Shown here piece by piece: positions 54,646-63,045 of a DNA stretch of 64,000 nt; positions within the stretch are counted from its first letter, which is position 1; each line of letters opens with the position of its first letter. Both the position numbers and the translations under genes were made by a program. Source of the stretch: JAHWJR01 sp035942035 (GTDB lineage: Bacteria > Actinomycetota > Acidimicrobiia > Acidimicrobiales > CADCSY01). The notes under the pieces are model-generated. The model did no database searches, was not told the origin of the DNA, and saw only the letters and a list, made by a program, of their open reading frames with translations. The stretch is from positions 1-64,000 of the forward strand of contig DASZDK010000089.1 of assembly GCA_035942035.1 (NCBI GenBank). Reading direction: 5' to 3'.

Positions 54646-56216
54646 CCGACGGACCGCTTGTTCCGGATCTCCGTCGAGCCGGCGGGGGGCGTCACCTCAT
54701 CGTTGCCGGCCACCGACGTGGTCGGCTTCGGACCTTGCTCGTGGTAATCGGCCTCCACGTTGACCGTCCAGATGTCGTGCTGTGAGCCGGTGATGATGTT
54801 CTCCGCCGTCAGCATCGCGGTGAGCATCGAGTGGTCCTGGTTGTTGTAGCGGTGCATGCCGTTGCGGCCGACGGGGTGCACGTTGGGCACCTCGGCGTCC
54901 ATCCACTTGCGGATGGTCTCGACGGCGGCGGCGTAGGTTTCGTCGTAGATGGGATAGGCCTTGGGCATTCGCACGACGAAGCCTCGCTCGACGTCATGCT
55001 CCTGTACCAGTCCCAGGTCCGCGAGCTCCCGCTTCGCCAGGGCGATCAGCTCACCGTCGTCCATGGTCCACAGCCGGTCGCCCACCGTGACGAAGTACTC
55101 GAGGCCGAGGCAGGTGCGCCCCTCCTTGACCAGGTACGGTGACCATGAGCCGTAGTTCTGGATGCGGCCCACGTTCACCTCTGGGGAGTGGATGTAGATC
55201 CAGTTGTCCGGGAATCCCCGCTCCTCGGGCACGACCAGGGCCACGGTGAGGAAGTCGCGAAACTTCAAGGCGCGCGCCGCGTCCTGGACGTGCGCTGGTG
55301 CGGGCGGGTCCATGGAGAGGACCAGCGAGGGCAGCGCCATCGAGGAGATCACGTGGTCGGCCTCGTAGCGGTGCTCCTGCCCGAGATCAGTGCGCCTGGC
55401 CTCAGGTGCACCTGCCCCAGGGCCGTAACCACCCGTGACCTGCGTGGTCACGGCCACCGCGCCCTTGCCGGGTTCGCGGTGGACGGCCCGGACCTTCTCT
55501 TCCAGCACGACCTTGCCGCCCTGCGCCGTGACCTTCTGCCCGGCCGCCTCCCACATCATCCCGGGCCCGTACTTCGGGTATTGGAACTCCTCGATGAGAG
55601 ATGTGATGTCTTTCCGGTTGCGCTTCGGTATCAGCGCGTTGAGGATCGCGTTCGACAGATTGAGGTTCTTGATGCGCTGCGCCGCCCAGTCGGCCTGGAT
55701 CTCGGTCGCCTTCATGCCCCACAGCTTCTCGGTGTAGGTCTTGAAGAAGATCCGGTAGAGCCGCCAGCCGAAGCGCGCTGCCGTCCAGCCCTCGAAGTTC
55801 GACTGGTCCTTGGGCGGGTGCACGCGCACCCACGCGTAGGAGAGAACGCAGAGCACGGCCTGAAGAAGCCCGAGGTTCTTCAGCGCATTCGACGCCTTCA
55901 ATGGGTAGTCGTACAGCTTCCCCTTGTAGAAGATCCGCGACATGCGCGGACGCATCATGAAGTCCTCGTCGGGAAGGATCTCGTGCCAAAGGGCTTCTAC
56001 CTCGGGAACCTTCGTGAAGAAGCGGTGGCCGCCGATATCGAATCGCCAGCCCTCCCGCTCGGCGGTGCGGCTGATGCCGCCCACCATGGCATCGCCTTCG
56101 AGCACCGTGACGGCGACGTCGTGCTGGCTGAGGACGTAGGCGGCGGTGAGACCGGCGGGGCCGGCACCTATGACAACGACCTCCGGTCGGCCGGCCTGCA
56201 CAGGACTGGTTGCCAC
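54642..56216 (-). CDS. FAD-dependent amine-oxidase-like / UDP-galactopyranose-mutase-like protein
   Basis: The 524-residue flavoprotein has VVVIGAGPAGLTAAYVLSQ, then MVGGISRTAEREGWRFDIGG (GG doublet), YTEKLWGMKATEI and, near the end, RNGMHRYNNQDHSMLTAML. The GMHRYNNQDHSMLTA segment is typical of a family annotated as NAD(P)/FAD-dependent oxidoreductases found in polysaccharide clusters. It is related to UGM and protoporphyrinogen oxidase, but the substrate is unknown. It heads the operon with DUF2142 and the GT39-like gene. A GTG start with GAGGTG a few bases upstream is consistent. Confidence 0.82.
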   Translation of the reverse strand: MATSPVQAGRPEVVVIGAGPAGLTAAYVLSQHDVAVTVLEGDAMVGGISRTAEREGWRFDIGGHRFFTKVPEVEALWHEILPDEDFMMRPRMSRIFYKGKLYDYPLKASNALKNLGLLQAVLCVLSYAWVRVHPPKDQSNFEGWTAARFGWRLYRIFFKTYTEKLWGMKATEIQADWAAQRIKNLNLSNAILNALIPKRNRKDITSLIEEFQYPKYGPGMMWEAAGQKVTAQGGKVVLEEKVRAVHREPGKGAVAVTTQVTGGYGPGAGAPEARRTDLGQEHRYEADHVISSMALPSLVLSMDPPAPAHVQDAARALKFRDFLTVALVVPEERGFPDNWIYIHSPEVNVGRIQNYGSWSPYLVKEGRTCLGLEYFVTVGDRLWTMDDGELIALAKRELADLGLVQEHDVERGFVVRMPKAYPIYDETYAAAVETIRKWMDAEVPNVHPVGRNGMHRYNNQDHSMLTAMLTAENIITGSQHDIWTVNVEADYHEQGPKPTTSVAGNDEVTPPAGSTEIRNKRSVG

Positions 56217-56436
56217 AGAGCACCTCGCGTAGAGAGGGAGCGCGTGCGTCGGCTGACAGGGCGCGCCGACATCGGACTCCGAACGTTCGACTGAAGTTCC
56301 AGGTTAACGAACTGCGTGTCGGGAGCAACGATCGGGGGTGAAGCGCTGTGACAGCCCACACTGTGGACAGAAGTCCAACGTTGATGAACCCGAGCGGTGA
56401 CGGGCGGCGGGCACCCGTCGCCCCAGGCCGGGCAAC

Positions 56437-56442
56437 TACGCT
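56437..56442 (+). promoter_or_regulatory. -10 hexamer TACGCT for the GT2 gene
   Basis: TACGCT ends 7 bases before GTG 56450, without a Shine-Dalgarno sequence. This start is preferred over the longer open frame from 56348. Confidence 0.5.
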
Positions 56443-56449
56443 GTCCTGG

Positions 56450-57211
56450 GTGTCTACCGTCCTTGCGTCCACACCGGTGTTCGAGGGGGCCACCATCGTC
56501 CTGCCGGTGGTGACCGAGACGGACGCGCTGGAAGAGACGGTGCGGCGCCTGTGGGAGACCAGCGAAGCCGACATCGCCGAGATGCTGATCGTGGTCTGCG
56601 ACCGGACGTCGTCCGAGAGCCTCGAGCGGTGCCACCGTCTCCAAGCCGATGCCGCCAACCGGGTGCGGCTCCATCATCAGCGCCTGCCGTTCCTCGGCGG
56701 CGCCATGCGGGAGGCGTTCGAGCTCGCCGCCGGCAGCCACGTCGTGATGATGGCCAGCGACCTCGAGACCGACCCGGCCACCGTCCCCCGCTTGATCCAG
56801 GTCGCCAAGGAGCACCCCAATGCCATGGTCACCGCCTCCCGGTGGAGAGCGAGCGGTGGGTTCTCGGGCTACGGGCGTCTGCGAGTGGGCCTCAACTGGG
56901 CGTTCCAACGTCTCACCTCGGTGGTCTACCGCACACAGCTGACCGACGCCACCTACGGGTTTCGGTTGTTCCCGGCCGCGCTCCTTCGGGCCATCAGTTG
57001 GGAGGGGCTCCGCCACGAGTTTCTCCTGGAGACGCTGCTCAAGCCTCTGCGGTTGGGCGTGGAGGTCTTCGAGGTGCCCACCCGATGGACCCCGCGCCAG
57101 GAAGGCCAGTCCCAGAACTCACTGTCCACGCAGGCCCGCTATCTGACGACCCTCGTGCGTACTCGCGTCGCCACGCCCGAGCGCTTGCTCCGCGTCAACC
57201 ACCCCGTTTGA
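56450..57211 (+). CDS. GT2 family glycosyltransferase
   Basis: The 253-residue GT-A protein has TIVLPVVTETDALEETVRRL, MLIVVCDRTSSES, LGGAMREAFELA, the metal region MMASDLETDP and the acceptor-side LTDATYGFRLFPAALL. It belongs to the DPM1/GT2 style of enzymes, which often make polyprenyl-phospho sugars. GTG 56450 is chosen over 56348 because of the leaderless -10 and because the domain begins 10 residues later. The DUF288-like gene follows 14 bases downstream with a strong ribosome-binding site, so they form an operon. Confidence 0.83.
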   Translation: MSTVLASTPVFEGATIVLPVVTETDALEETVRRLWETSEADIAEMLIVVCDRTSSESLERCHRLQADAANRVRLHHQRLPFLGGAMREAFELAAGSHVVMMASDLETDPATVPRLIQVAKEHPNAMVTASRWRASGGFSGYGRLRVGLNWAFQRLTSVVYRTQLTDATYGFRLFPAALLRAISWEGLRHEFLLETLLKPLRLGVEVFEVPTRWTPRQEGQSQNSLSTQARYLTTLVRTRVATPERLLRVNHPV

Positions 57212-57225
57212 GGAGGCTCCCCCTC

Positions 57226-58137
57226 GTGAGCAACGTCATCGTCACCACCACCATCAATGCGCCTACGAAAGCGGTGGAGCTCTTCGACGCTCTTCCCGGA
57301 TGGGAGCTGGTGGTGATCGGTGACCGCAAGACCCCCGATGACTACCGGCTTCAGCACGGTACCTACGTCGGCGTCGCCGACCAGGAGAAGATCGACAAGG
57401 AGCTGTCCGACCTCATCGGCTGGAACTGCATCCAGCGCCGCAACTTCGGGTTGCTGGTCGCCCACCAGATGGGTGCCGAGACCGTTGCCGTGGTCGACGA
57501 CGACAACATCCCGTACGAGGGCTGGGGCAGCGATCTGCTGCTCGGCCGAGAGGTGGAGGCGACTGTCTACCGCGCCGGGCTCCCGGCTTTCGACCCAGTC
57601 GGCGCTACCAACCACCCGCAGCTGTGGCACCGGGGCTATCCCCTGCAGTTGCTTCCGCGCCGCGACTACTCCGACAGCACCCGAACGATGGTCCGTGCTG
57701 ACGTCCAGGCCGACTTCTGGGACGGCGACCCCGACATTGATGCCATCTGCCGGATGCAGTTCGCTCCCGACTGCCGGTTCGATCCCAACTGCTTCCCCAT
57801 GGCGTCCGACGGCATCAGCCCGTTCAATTCGCAGAACACCTTTCTCTCCGCTCGCTGGCTCCCCGACTACTTCCTGTTCCCCCACGTCGGCCGCATGGAC
57901 GACATCTGGGCCTCCTACTACCTCCAGGGCAAGGGGGCGCGGGTCGTCTACGGCAAGCCTTCGGTGTTCCAAGAGCGCAACCCGCACGACCTCGTGGTCG
58001 ACATGAAGCGGGAATATCTCGGTTACGAGAACAACCTGGCCATCGTCGAGGCGGTGGCCGACGACCCCGAGGCCCTGCTCCGCTTCCTTCCTCCGGAGTC
58101 GCGAGCCGCCTTCGACCGGTACCGCAGCCACTTCTGA
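57226..58137 (+). CDS. STELLO-like (DUF288) glycosyltransferase
   Basis: The 303-residue protein starts SNVIVTTTINAPTKAVELF, continues with GWELVVIGDRKTPDDY, YVGVADQEKIDKELSDLI and the DxD-like VAVVDDDNIPYEGWG, and ends with AARFDRYRSHF-like helices (AAFDRYRSHF). The VVVTTINxPT...GWxxxxIGDxKTP pattern matches the plant STELLO glycosyltransferase family (DUF288). The STELLO proteins act in the Golgi; this bacterial relative lacks a membrane anchor. AGGAGG lies 9 bases before GTG 57226. Substrate unknown; the gene order suggests it extends the same glycan as the upstream GT2. Confidence 0.78.
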   Translation: MSNVIVTTTINAPTKAVELFDALPGWELVVIGDRKTPDDYRLQHGTYVGVADQEKIDKELSDLIGWNCIQRRNFGLLVAHQMGAETVAVVDDDNIPYEGWGSDLLLGREVEATVYRAGLPAFDPVGATNHPQLWHRGYPLQLLPRRDYSDSTRTMVRADVQADFWDGDPDIDAICRMQFAPDCRFDPNCFPMASDGISPFNSQNTFLSARWLPDYFLFPHVGRMDDIWASYYLQGKGARVVYGKPSVFQERNPHDLVVDMKREYLGYENNLAIVEAVADDPEALLRFLPPESRAAFDRYRSHF

Positions 58138-58161
58138 CCGCGGTGGGCGCGGCCGTGGTGG

Positions 58162-59157
58162 TCAGGCTGAGGTGGCCTCGAGGTGCTCGAGCGTCCGGTT
58201 GATGCCTTCCTTGAGCGGGATACACGGAGAGAAGCCGAAGGCACATTGCTTGGTGGTGTCCCCGCCGCGGGCGAAGACGCCCTCCGGCTTGTCCGACATG
58301 CCGACGACCCGTGGCTCGTAGCCGCAGGCCGCTGCCGCCTCGGCCGCCAACGCCTTCATGCTGGTGAAGATGCCGGTCGACAAGTTGAGAGCGCTGCCGT
58401 CATCGATCTGGTCCATCGTCAGCAAAACGCCGCGGACGCAGTCGTCGATGTGGATGAAGTCACGCATCTGCTCGCCGCTTCCCCAGACCACCAGCTCGGG
58501 CGCCCCCCGATGCTGCATGGCACGCAGGCAGATGCTCGGGAAGGGATAGGTGAGGTCCTGGTCCTCGCCGTAGCCGGAGAACGGTCGGTAGGTGACCGAC
58601 CGGAGCCCATGACGTTGGTAGGCGAGCCGTCCGAGGTACTCATGCGTCAGCTTGGCCCACCCATAGGAGAGGTCCGGCACGCCGAACGTCGGCGCATCGC
58701 CCTCGAAGCTGATGAGCTCCTCTTTGAGGAGCACGTAGTGCTCGGGCCGCTGGAGGCCGATGGGGTAGGCGGCGCTGGAGCTGAAGCACACCGACTTGGC
58801 CGGGCGGGTCCTGGCTGCCCACTGCCAGTACGCGGCGTCGATTCCTAAGTCGTCTGCCACGGCGAGCGGGTTGGCCTCGATCACCGCCCGCCCGCCCACG
58901 ATGGCCGCGAGGTGGAACGCGTAGTCGAAGTCGTCGTCGACGCGCTCCTGGAAGAACTGGCGGCAGTCAACCGGCGTGAAGTTGAACTGCGGATCGTCGC
59001 GGGGGTCGAAGAAGGGCCAGCCGGCCGCCGGGTCGATCGCTCCCGTCAGCGGTGCCAGGCTGTCGACTGCGTGCACCTCGTCGCCACGTTCGAGCAGCTG
59101 ACGCACCAGGTGCCGCCCCACGAACCCCGCCGCTCCCGTCACCAGTACCTTGGCCAC
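58162..59157 (-). CDS. GDP-fucose-synthase-like NAD-dependent epimerase
   Basis: The 331-residue extended SDR has VAKVLVTGAAGFVGRHLVRQL, HLAAIVGGRAVIEANP, CFSSSAAYPIG, catalytic SYGWAKLTHEYL and PFSGYGEDQ, QMRDFIHIDDCVRG. It is closest in style to GDP-L-fucose synthase/GDP-mannose epimerase-reductases. GTG 59157 is preferred to 59163 because AGGGAG lies 9 bases upstream. The gene start lies inside the 3' part of the upstream GT-C gene (58967-60841) in another frame. Confidence 0.84.
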   Translation of the reverse strand: MAKVLVTGAAGFVGRHLVRQLLERGDEVHAVDSLAPLTGAIDPAAGWPFFDPRDDPQFNFTPVDCRQFFQERVDDDFDYAFHLAAIVGGRAVIEANPLAVADDLGIDAAYWQWAARTRPAKSVCFSSSAAYPIGLQRPEHYVLLKEELISFEGDAPTFGVPDLSYGWAKLTHEYLGRLAYQRHGLRSVTYRPFSGYGEDQDLTYPFPSICLRAMQHRGAPELVVWGSGEQMRDFIHIDDCVRGVLLTMDQIDDGSALNLSTGIFTSMKALAAEAAAACGYEPRVVGMSDKPEGVFARGGDTTKQCAFGFSPCIPLKEGINRTLEHLEATSA

Positions 59158-60841
59158 GACCACCCGCTCCCTGTCGACCCTGTGGAGACCCTAGCGCCGG
59201 CCTGCCTCCGGCGGCCGAGTCAGGCGCTAACCCACACGGCTTCATCTCGATCGCATGGTCGAAGCGCAGCACTTCGCCGTCTTCGTGGCAGCTGTCCCGC
59301 TCCCGCCGCCGAGCCAGCCAGCGTACGGCGAGGGCGACGACCAGCAACAAGACCAGCGGTTCGGTGTACAGGCGGAAGCGATCGTTCTCTCCGACCTCGA
59401 GGAGGTTGCTCACGGCGACGACGTAGGCGACCGTCGACCAAAGGAAGGGCAGCAGGAGGGAGCTGTGCCCAGGACGTCGGCGACCGCGCCTGCGGCACAG
59501 CTCGATCGCTCCACCGACCAGCGCGACGACATAGAGCACAATGGACAGCCACCCGGTTCGAGGGGGCCCCTGCCGGTACTGCTGAGCCACGTCCGGGAAG
59601 CCCGAAACGGGGTCTCCGCTGGCCACGACACCATAGAAGAGCCGGTTGTACAGCCGGTTGTACTCGGCGATGTGCGTACGGTTCTCGCGCAGAGTGAAGA
59701 AGTCGCTGGGCGGTCGAAAGAACAACTCCGTCGCGGTGGCCACGCCCCGGGCGTAGGCGTCGGGACGCGTACGGAGCGTCCGCACCGCATCGTCGAGGTA
59801 CGCCTCGGACACCTTCGCGTAGAGGAGGTTGTTGTAGTTGATCCGGGTCGTTCCGTCAGCGAAGGTCTTCACCTCGTCGTCGAGCACCGGAACGCCAGTC
59901 GTGGGCGCCGGCGGCACCACTCCTGCATAGTCGGGAACCGGCGCCTGCGGGGGGACCAAGGCGAGCGGTGAGAGCGCACCCTGGTTGACCATGGCCCGGC
60001 GCTCGGCCTCCGGGAGCTGGAAGGTCGTGACCTTCGCCAGGCTTATGCCGAGGGAGGTGCTGGACGTGAACGAACCAGCGACGCGGAGGGTGTTGGCGTA
60101 GACGGCCACGATGGCGAGTAAGGGCACTGATGCGACGATGGCTACGTGCTTCCAGTCGGCGCGTCGCCGGTGTACCAGCAGCACGGCGGTCCAGACCAGG
60201 AACCAGACGAGCTGAAACATGCTCCTCGTCAGGACCAGCAGACCGATCAGGCCGAAGAACACGGCGACGTGCCGAAGGCGATGGCCGTCCTCGTAGCGTT
60301 GCAGGGCGAGGACCGACAGGCACAGGAGCAGGACGACGAGGTAGTCGTAGTGCGCCCAGTTCTCGAAGAGGATGTTGGCCGGGCTCAGCGTCACGACCAG
60401 GCTGAGCAGCACGGCCAGGGAGCGTCGGAGGCCCAGGCGAACCAGCACAACGAAGATGGTCAGCGCCATCGAAAGCCCGGCGCCCAGGTAGACCAGGCGG
60501 AACACAGGCTGCTCCCAGGCTTGTGGCAAACGAAGCACCAACCCGATGAAGAGGTTGAACAGCGGGGGCTGAGCGTGGAGGTGAGTCAGGCTCCCGAAGA
60601 GGTTGTCGCGCAGCTCACTGAGCTCGAGCACCTGGAAGCCGCTGGCCAGAGGGTCGGTGTCGAACCTCACGCCGGCGGCGGCGACGACCACCCTGGACAC
60701 GACGAACCCGACCACGACGACGAGCGCGCCGGGCCACCATGACGGGCGAGCCCCCGGTGATCGGTCCCGGGGGCCCTCTTGCCGCAGTGAGACGTCGTCC
60801 CTCGCTGGTCCGGCCCCTCGTCCCGCGGTCGCAATGGGCAC
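58967..60841 (-). CDS. Polytopic GT-C-type membrane protein with long overlapping tail
   Basis: The 624-residue protein has about 10-11 membrane helices in residues 30-530 and an external loop after helix 1 with VRFDTDPLASGF and LTHLHAQPPLFNLF, typical of GT-C enzymes. After ...VRWLARRRERDS the frame continues, with no stop, through a polar Gly/Arg-rich tail of about 65-90 residues. This tail lies across the first 190 bases of the epimerase gene. GTG 60841 has a -10 element (TAGCGT) 8 bases upstream; the frame is open to 61291. The tail looks unlike a folded domain and suggests a lost stop codon. Confidence 0.68.
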   Translation of the reverse strand: MPIATAGRGAGPARDDVSLRQEGPRDRSPGARPSWWPGALVVVVGFVVSRVVVAAAGVRFDTDPLASGFQVLELSELRDNLFGSLTHLHAQPPLFNLFIGLVLRLPQAWEQPVFRLVYLGAGLSMALTIFVVLVRLGLRRSLAVLLSLVVTLSPANILFENWAHYDYLVVLLLCLSVLALQRYEDGHRLRHVAVFFGLIGLLVLTRSMFQLVWFLVWTAVLLVHRRRADWKHVAIVASVPLLAIVAVYANTLRVAGSFTSSTSLGISLAKVTTFQLPEAERRAMVNQGALSPLALVPPQAPVPDYAGVVPPAPTTGVPVLDDEVKTFADGTTRINYNNLLYAKVSEAYLDDAVRTLRTRPDAYARGVATATELFFRPPSDFFTLRENRTHIAEYNRLYNRLFYGVVASGDPVSGFPDVAQQYRQGPPRTGWLSIVLYVVALVGGAIELCRRRGRRRPGHSSLLLPFLWSTVAYVVAVSNLLEVGENDRFRLYTEPLVLLLVVALAVRWLARRRERDSCHEDGEVLRFDHAIEMKPCGLAPDSAAGGRPALGSPQGRQGAGGRGQGTGDGSGGVRGAAPGASAARTWRRGARSRQPGTADGSDRPGGRLALLRPPRRSAVQLHAG

Positions 60842-60849
60842 GAAGGGCA

Positions 60850-60855
60850 ACGCTA
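60850..60855 (-). promoter_or_regulatory. -10 hexamer TAGCGT for the GT-C gene
   Basis: On the minus strand TAGCGT ends 8 bases before GTG 60841, without a Shine-Dalgarno sequence. It sits in the 137-bp gap after the preceding GT39 gene. Confidence 0.5.
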
Positions 60856-60978
60856 TCGGTTGCCCTGCGAGGCCACCGTTGCGGCTTCGTCGCCATCGGC
60901 CTTGACGCTCAAGAGGCGCTGGAGACCAGGGCGGAACGGAGGCAGTGCTGACCAATGCGCGAGTCGGCCCGAGACGGC

Positions 60979-62784
60979 TCAGCCCACCTTTGTCAGCAAC
61001 AATCCCTCGACGGGAGTCCAAGTGATCCCGGTCAAGGGCTCGATCTTCTGGTCCAGGCGAAGTCGAGGGTGCTCCAGCAGCAGCAAGGCGGTCTCGTCGC
61101 AGCGGCGGCCGATCAGCCGGTGGAACAGCGTGATCTCCTCGGGTGCGATGGGGACGTCGGCCGATGACCCGTCGCCCCGGTCTCCTCCTCCGAGGCCACC
61201 GACGGCCGTACGGGAAGCGGCGTCGGACTCGAAGGGGCTTGCCACCCGCTGTCTCAGGGTGGCGATGTCGCGGGAACCGGTGGGCGGGCACAGAAGAACG
61301 GCGTGCGCGCCGGGAGGGAGCTCGTCGACCACGGCCGGCAGGGTGCGCGTAGGGTCGCCGTCCCGTAGTCGCTCCACGATGCCGCGCCAGTCGACGACTC
61401 GCTCGTCAGGCACCGGGCCGGCGGTGGTGACGTAGCGGAGGCCCGTCGGAAGGTAGTGGGACAGAAGGGGCGGCAACTGCGGATCCGGGGAGAGAACCAC
61501 GTCACCCGGCCGCAGGGCGGAAGCAACCTGCGCGGCCGCCGCCTTGGCGTTGCTCTTCTGATAGGGAGGTGTTCTGACCGCGATGGGCGCGGTCAAGAAC
61601 GCGACCACGGCGAGTGCCGCCACTCCCGTCCGACCGCCCCTGGCCAGCCCGGCCCCGGCGAGGAGTACCAGGGGGGCCACGACGACGGCGAGGTACCGGT
61701 AGGCGAAGAGGGAGGTGGCCCAGGCGCCGGCGACGACGACGATCGGCACGACGGCCATCCCGAACAGGGCCAGCCCTTCACGGTTCCACGGCCAGCGCAG
61801 CATCGTCGCCAGCCCCACTCCCGCCCCGACGCCGAGCGCCACGGCGCCCTCCACGCCCCCCACCAGTGCCGCGACCTCGTTGCGAATGAGGAACAGGGTG
61901 GGCTTCTCGGCCCAGGGCTGGAGCTGCGCTGCATGCTGGTACAGCAGCGTTGGCAACCACGGCAGGTACAGCAGGCCGACGGCCCCGAACGCCAGGGCGC
62001 CGTCGCGCAGCGTCCTGCGCCGCTCGGTTCCACTGGCGAGGACGAGCAAGACGACGAAGGTGACGGCACACCCCACGCCCACCAGCAGGCCCCAGTTGTG
62101 GGTGTAGAGCAGCAGCACGAGCGACGCGGCGAACCCGATGAGGTGCCCACGGCGACGGAAGACGAAGCCATGGGCGAAGGTCGCGACGACGAAGAGCGTG
62201 AGCAGCACCACCAGCGAGTACATGCGCGTCTCGTTGGCGTAGTAGGCGATGAACGGGTTCACGCTGGCCACGAGAGCGCACATCCAGCCCGCTCGCCGCC
62301 CGAACAGGCTCCAGCCGGCCCACAGGGCTGTCGGCACCGTGGCCAGGGCGAAGATCAGCGACAGGAGGTGGGTGGCGCTCTCCGACGATCCGAAGAGGGA
62401 CATCCACACGTGGAGAAGCCCGTAGTAGAGCGGCGGGGAGCCGTCCTGTCGCAGCAGTTCGGGGATGCTCCCGAGGGGGTGCGAGGAGATGCCGACGGCG
62501 ATCCCTTCGTCCAGCCAGTACCACGCGCCCGACCCCCGTCCCCACAAGAAGGCGAGGAGCCCGACGAGACCGATCATCGCCACGACGTCGCGATGCAGGC
62601 GAAGTCGGGCGGGATGGGCGCGGCATCCGTTCCGAATCAGCGGCAACAGGCGCGTCGAGCGCCCGTTGACGCGCTCGACCCCTTCTTCGGGGGTCTTCTC
62701 GGCCAGCTCTGGGCGCTGTGTCAAGACCGTCTCACGTTGTCGCTCGGTTCCGGTTCCGTGGCCTGTCACTCCCGTCCACCCCAC
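60979..62784 (-). CDS. Polytopic GT-C (GT39-like) glycosyltransferase, paralogue of 30747-32351
   Basis: The 601-residue protein has about ten helices and shares with the 30747 gene the loop-1 motif WLDEGIAVGISSHPL, QDGSPPLYYGLLHVW, YYANETRMYSLVVLL and LYTHNWGLLVGVG. The paralogue has the equivalents WLDEGLSVGIASHPW, QDGSPPLYYLVLHAW, YYGREARMYSLLVLL and LYTHNWALYLVAG. The final stretch (EITLFHRLIGRRCDE...) is extracytoplasmic. The two probably arose by duplication and may act on related acceptors. GTG 62784 is uncertain; several later GTG codons are possible, since the first 70 residues are low-complexity. Confidence 0.8.
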   Translation of the reverse strand: MGWTGVTGHGTGTERQRETVLTQRPELAEKTPEEGVERVNGRSTRLLPLIRNGCRAHPARLRLHRDVVAMIGLVGLLAFLWGRGSGAWYWLDEGIAVGISSHPLGSIPELLRQDGSPPLYYGLLHVWMSLFGSSESATHLLSLIFALATVPTALWAGWSLFGRRAGWMCALVASVNPFIAYYANETRMYSLVVLLTLFVVATFAHGFVFRRRGHLIGFAASLVLLLYTHNWGLLVGVGCAVTFVVLLVLASGTERRRTLRDGALAFGAVGLLYLPWLPTLLYQHAAQLQPWAEKPTLFLIRNEVAALVGGVEGAVALGVGAGVGLATMLRWPWNREGLALFGMAVVPIVVVAGAWATSLFAYRYLAVVVAPLVLLAGAGLARGGRTGVAALAVVAFLTAPIAVRTPPYQKSNAKAAAAQVASALRPGDVVLSPDPQLPPLLSHYLPTGLRYVTTAGPVPDERVVDWRGIVERLRDGDPTRTLPAVVDELPPGAHAVLLCPPTGSRDIATLRQRVASPFESDAASRTAVGGLGGGDRGDGSSADVPIAPEEITLFHRLIGRRCDETALLLLEHPRLRLDQKIEPLTGITWTPVEGLLLTKVG

Positions 62785-63033
62785 GGCCGGAAAGGTCGTT
62801 CGCGTGGGCGGTGGACAAGGCTGTCAGACGGACGTCTGTCGCGACACATCCTCGTGACGTTGGGCCTTGCGCGGTCCTCCCGGGGCTGGAAAGGACGAGT
62901 TGGCCGGACACGGGTGACGGCCCTGCACCACCGCCGCGGGGTGCCATTCCAGGCAGAACGTAGTTGATGCTCGGGAGCGGGACAAAACCCCGTTCGATCG
63001 GCAGTTCCCGGCTTGTGGTCTGCGCGGCGACGG

Positions 63034-63039
63034 TAGCGT
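63034..63039 (+). promoter_or_regulatory. -10 hexamer TAGCGT for the right-edge gene
   Basis: TAGCGT ends 6 bases before GTG 63046 and contains an in-frame TAG that closes the frame upstream. The divergent region to 62785 holds no other feature I can identify. Confidence 0.4.
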
Positions 63040-63045
63040 CGCGGC

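Noticed and set aside
56280..56289. LexA/SOS-box-like palindrome CGAACGTTCG
   Set aside because: The actinobacterial SOS box needs four bases between CGAAC and GTTCG; here there are none.
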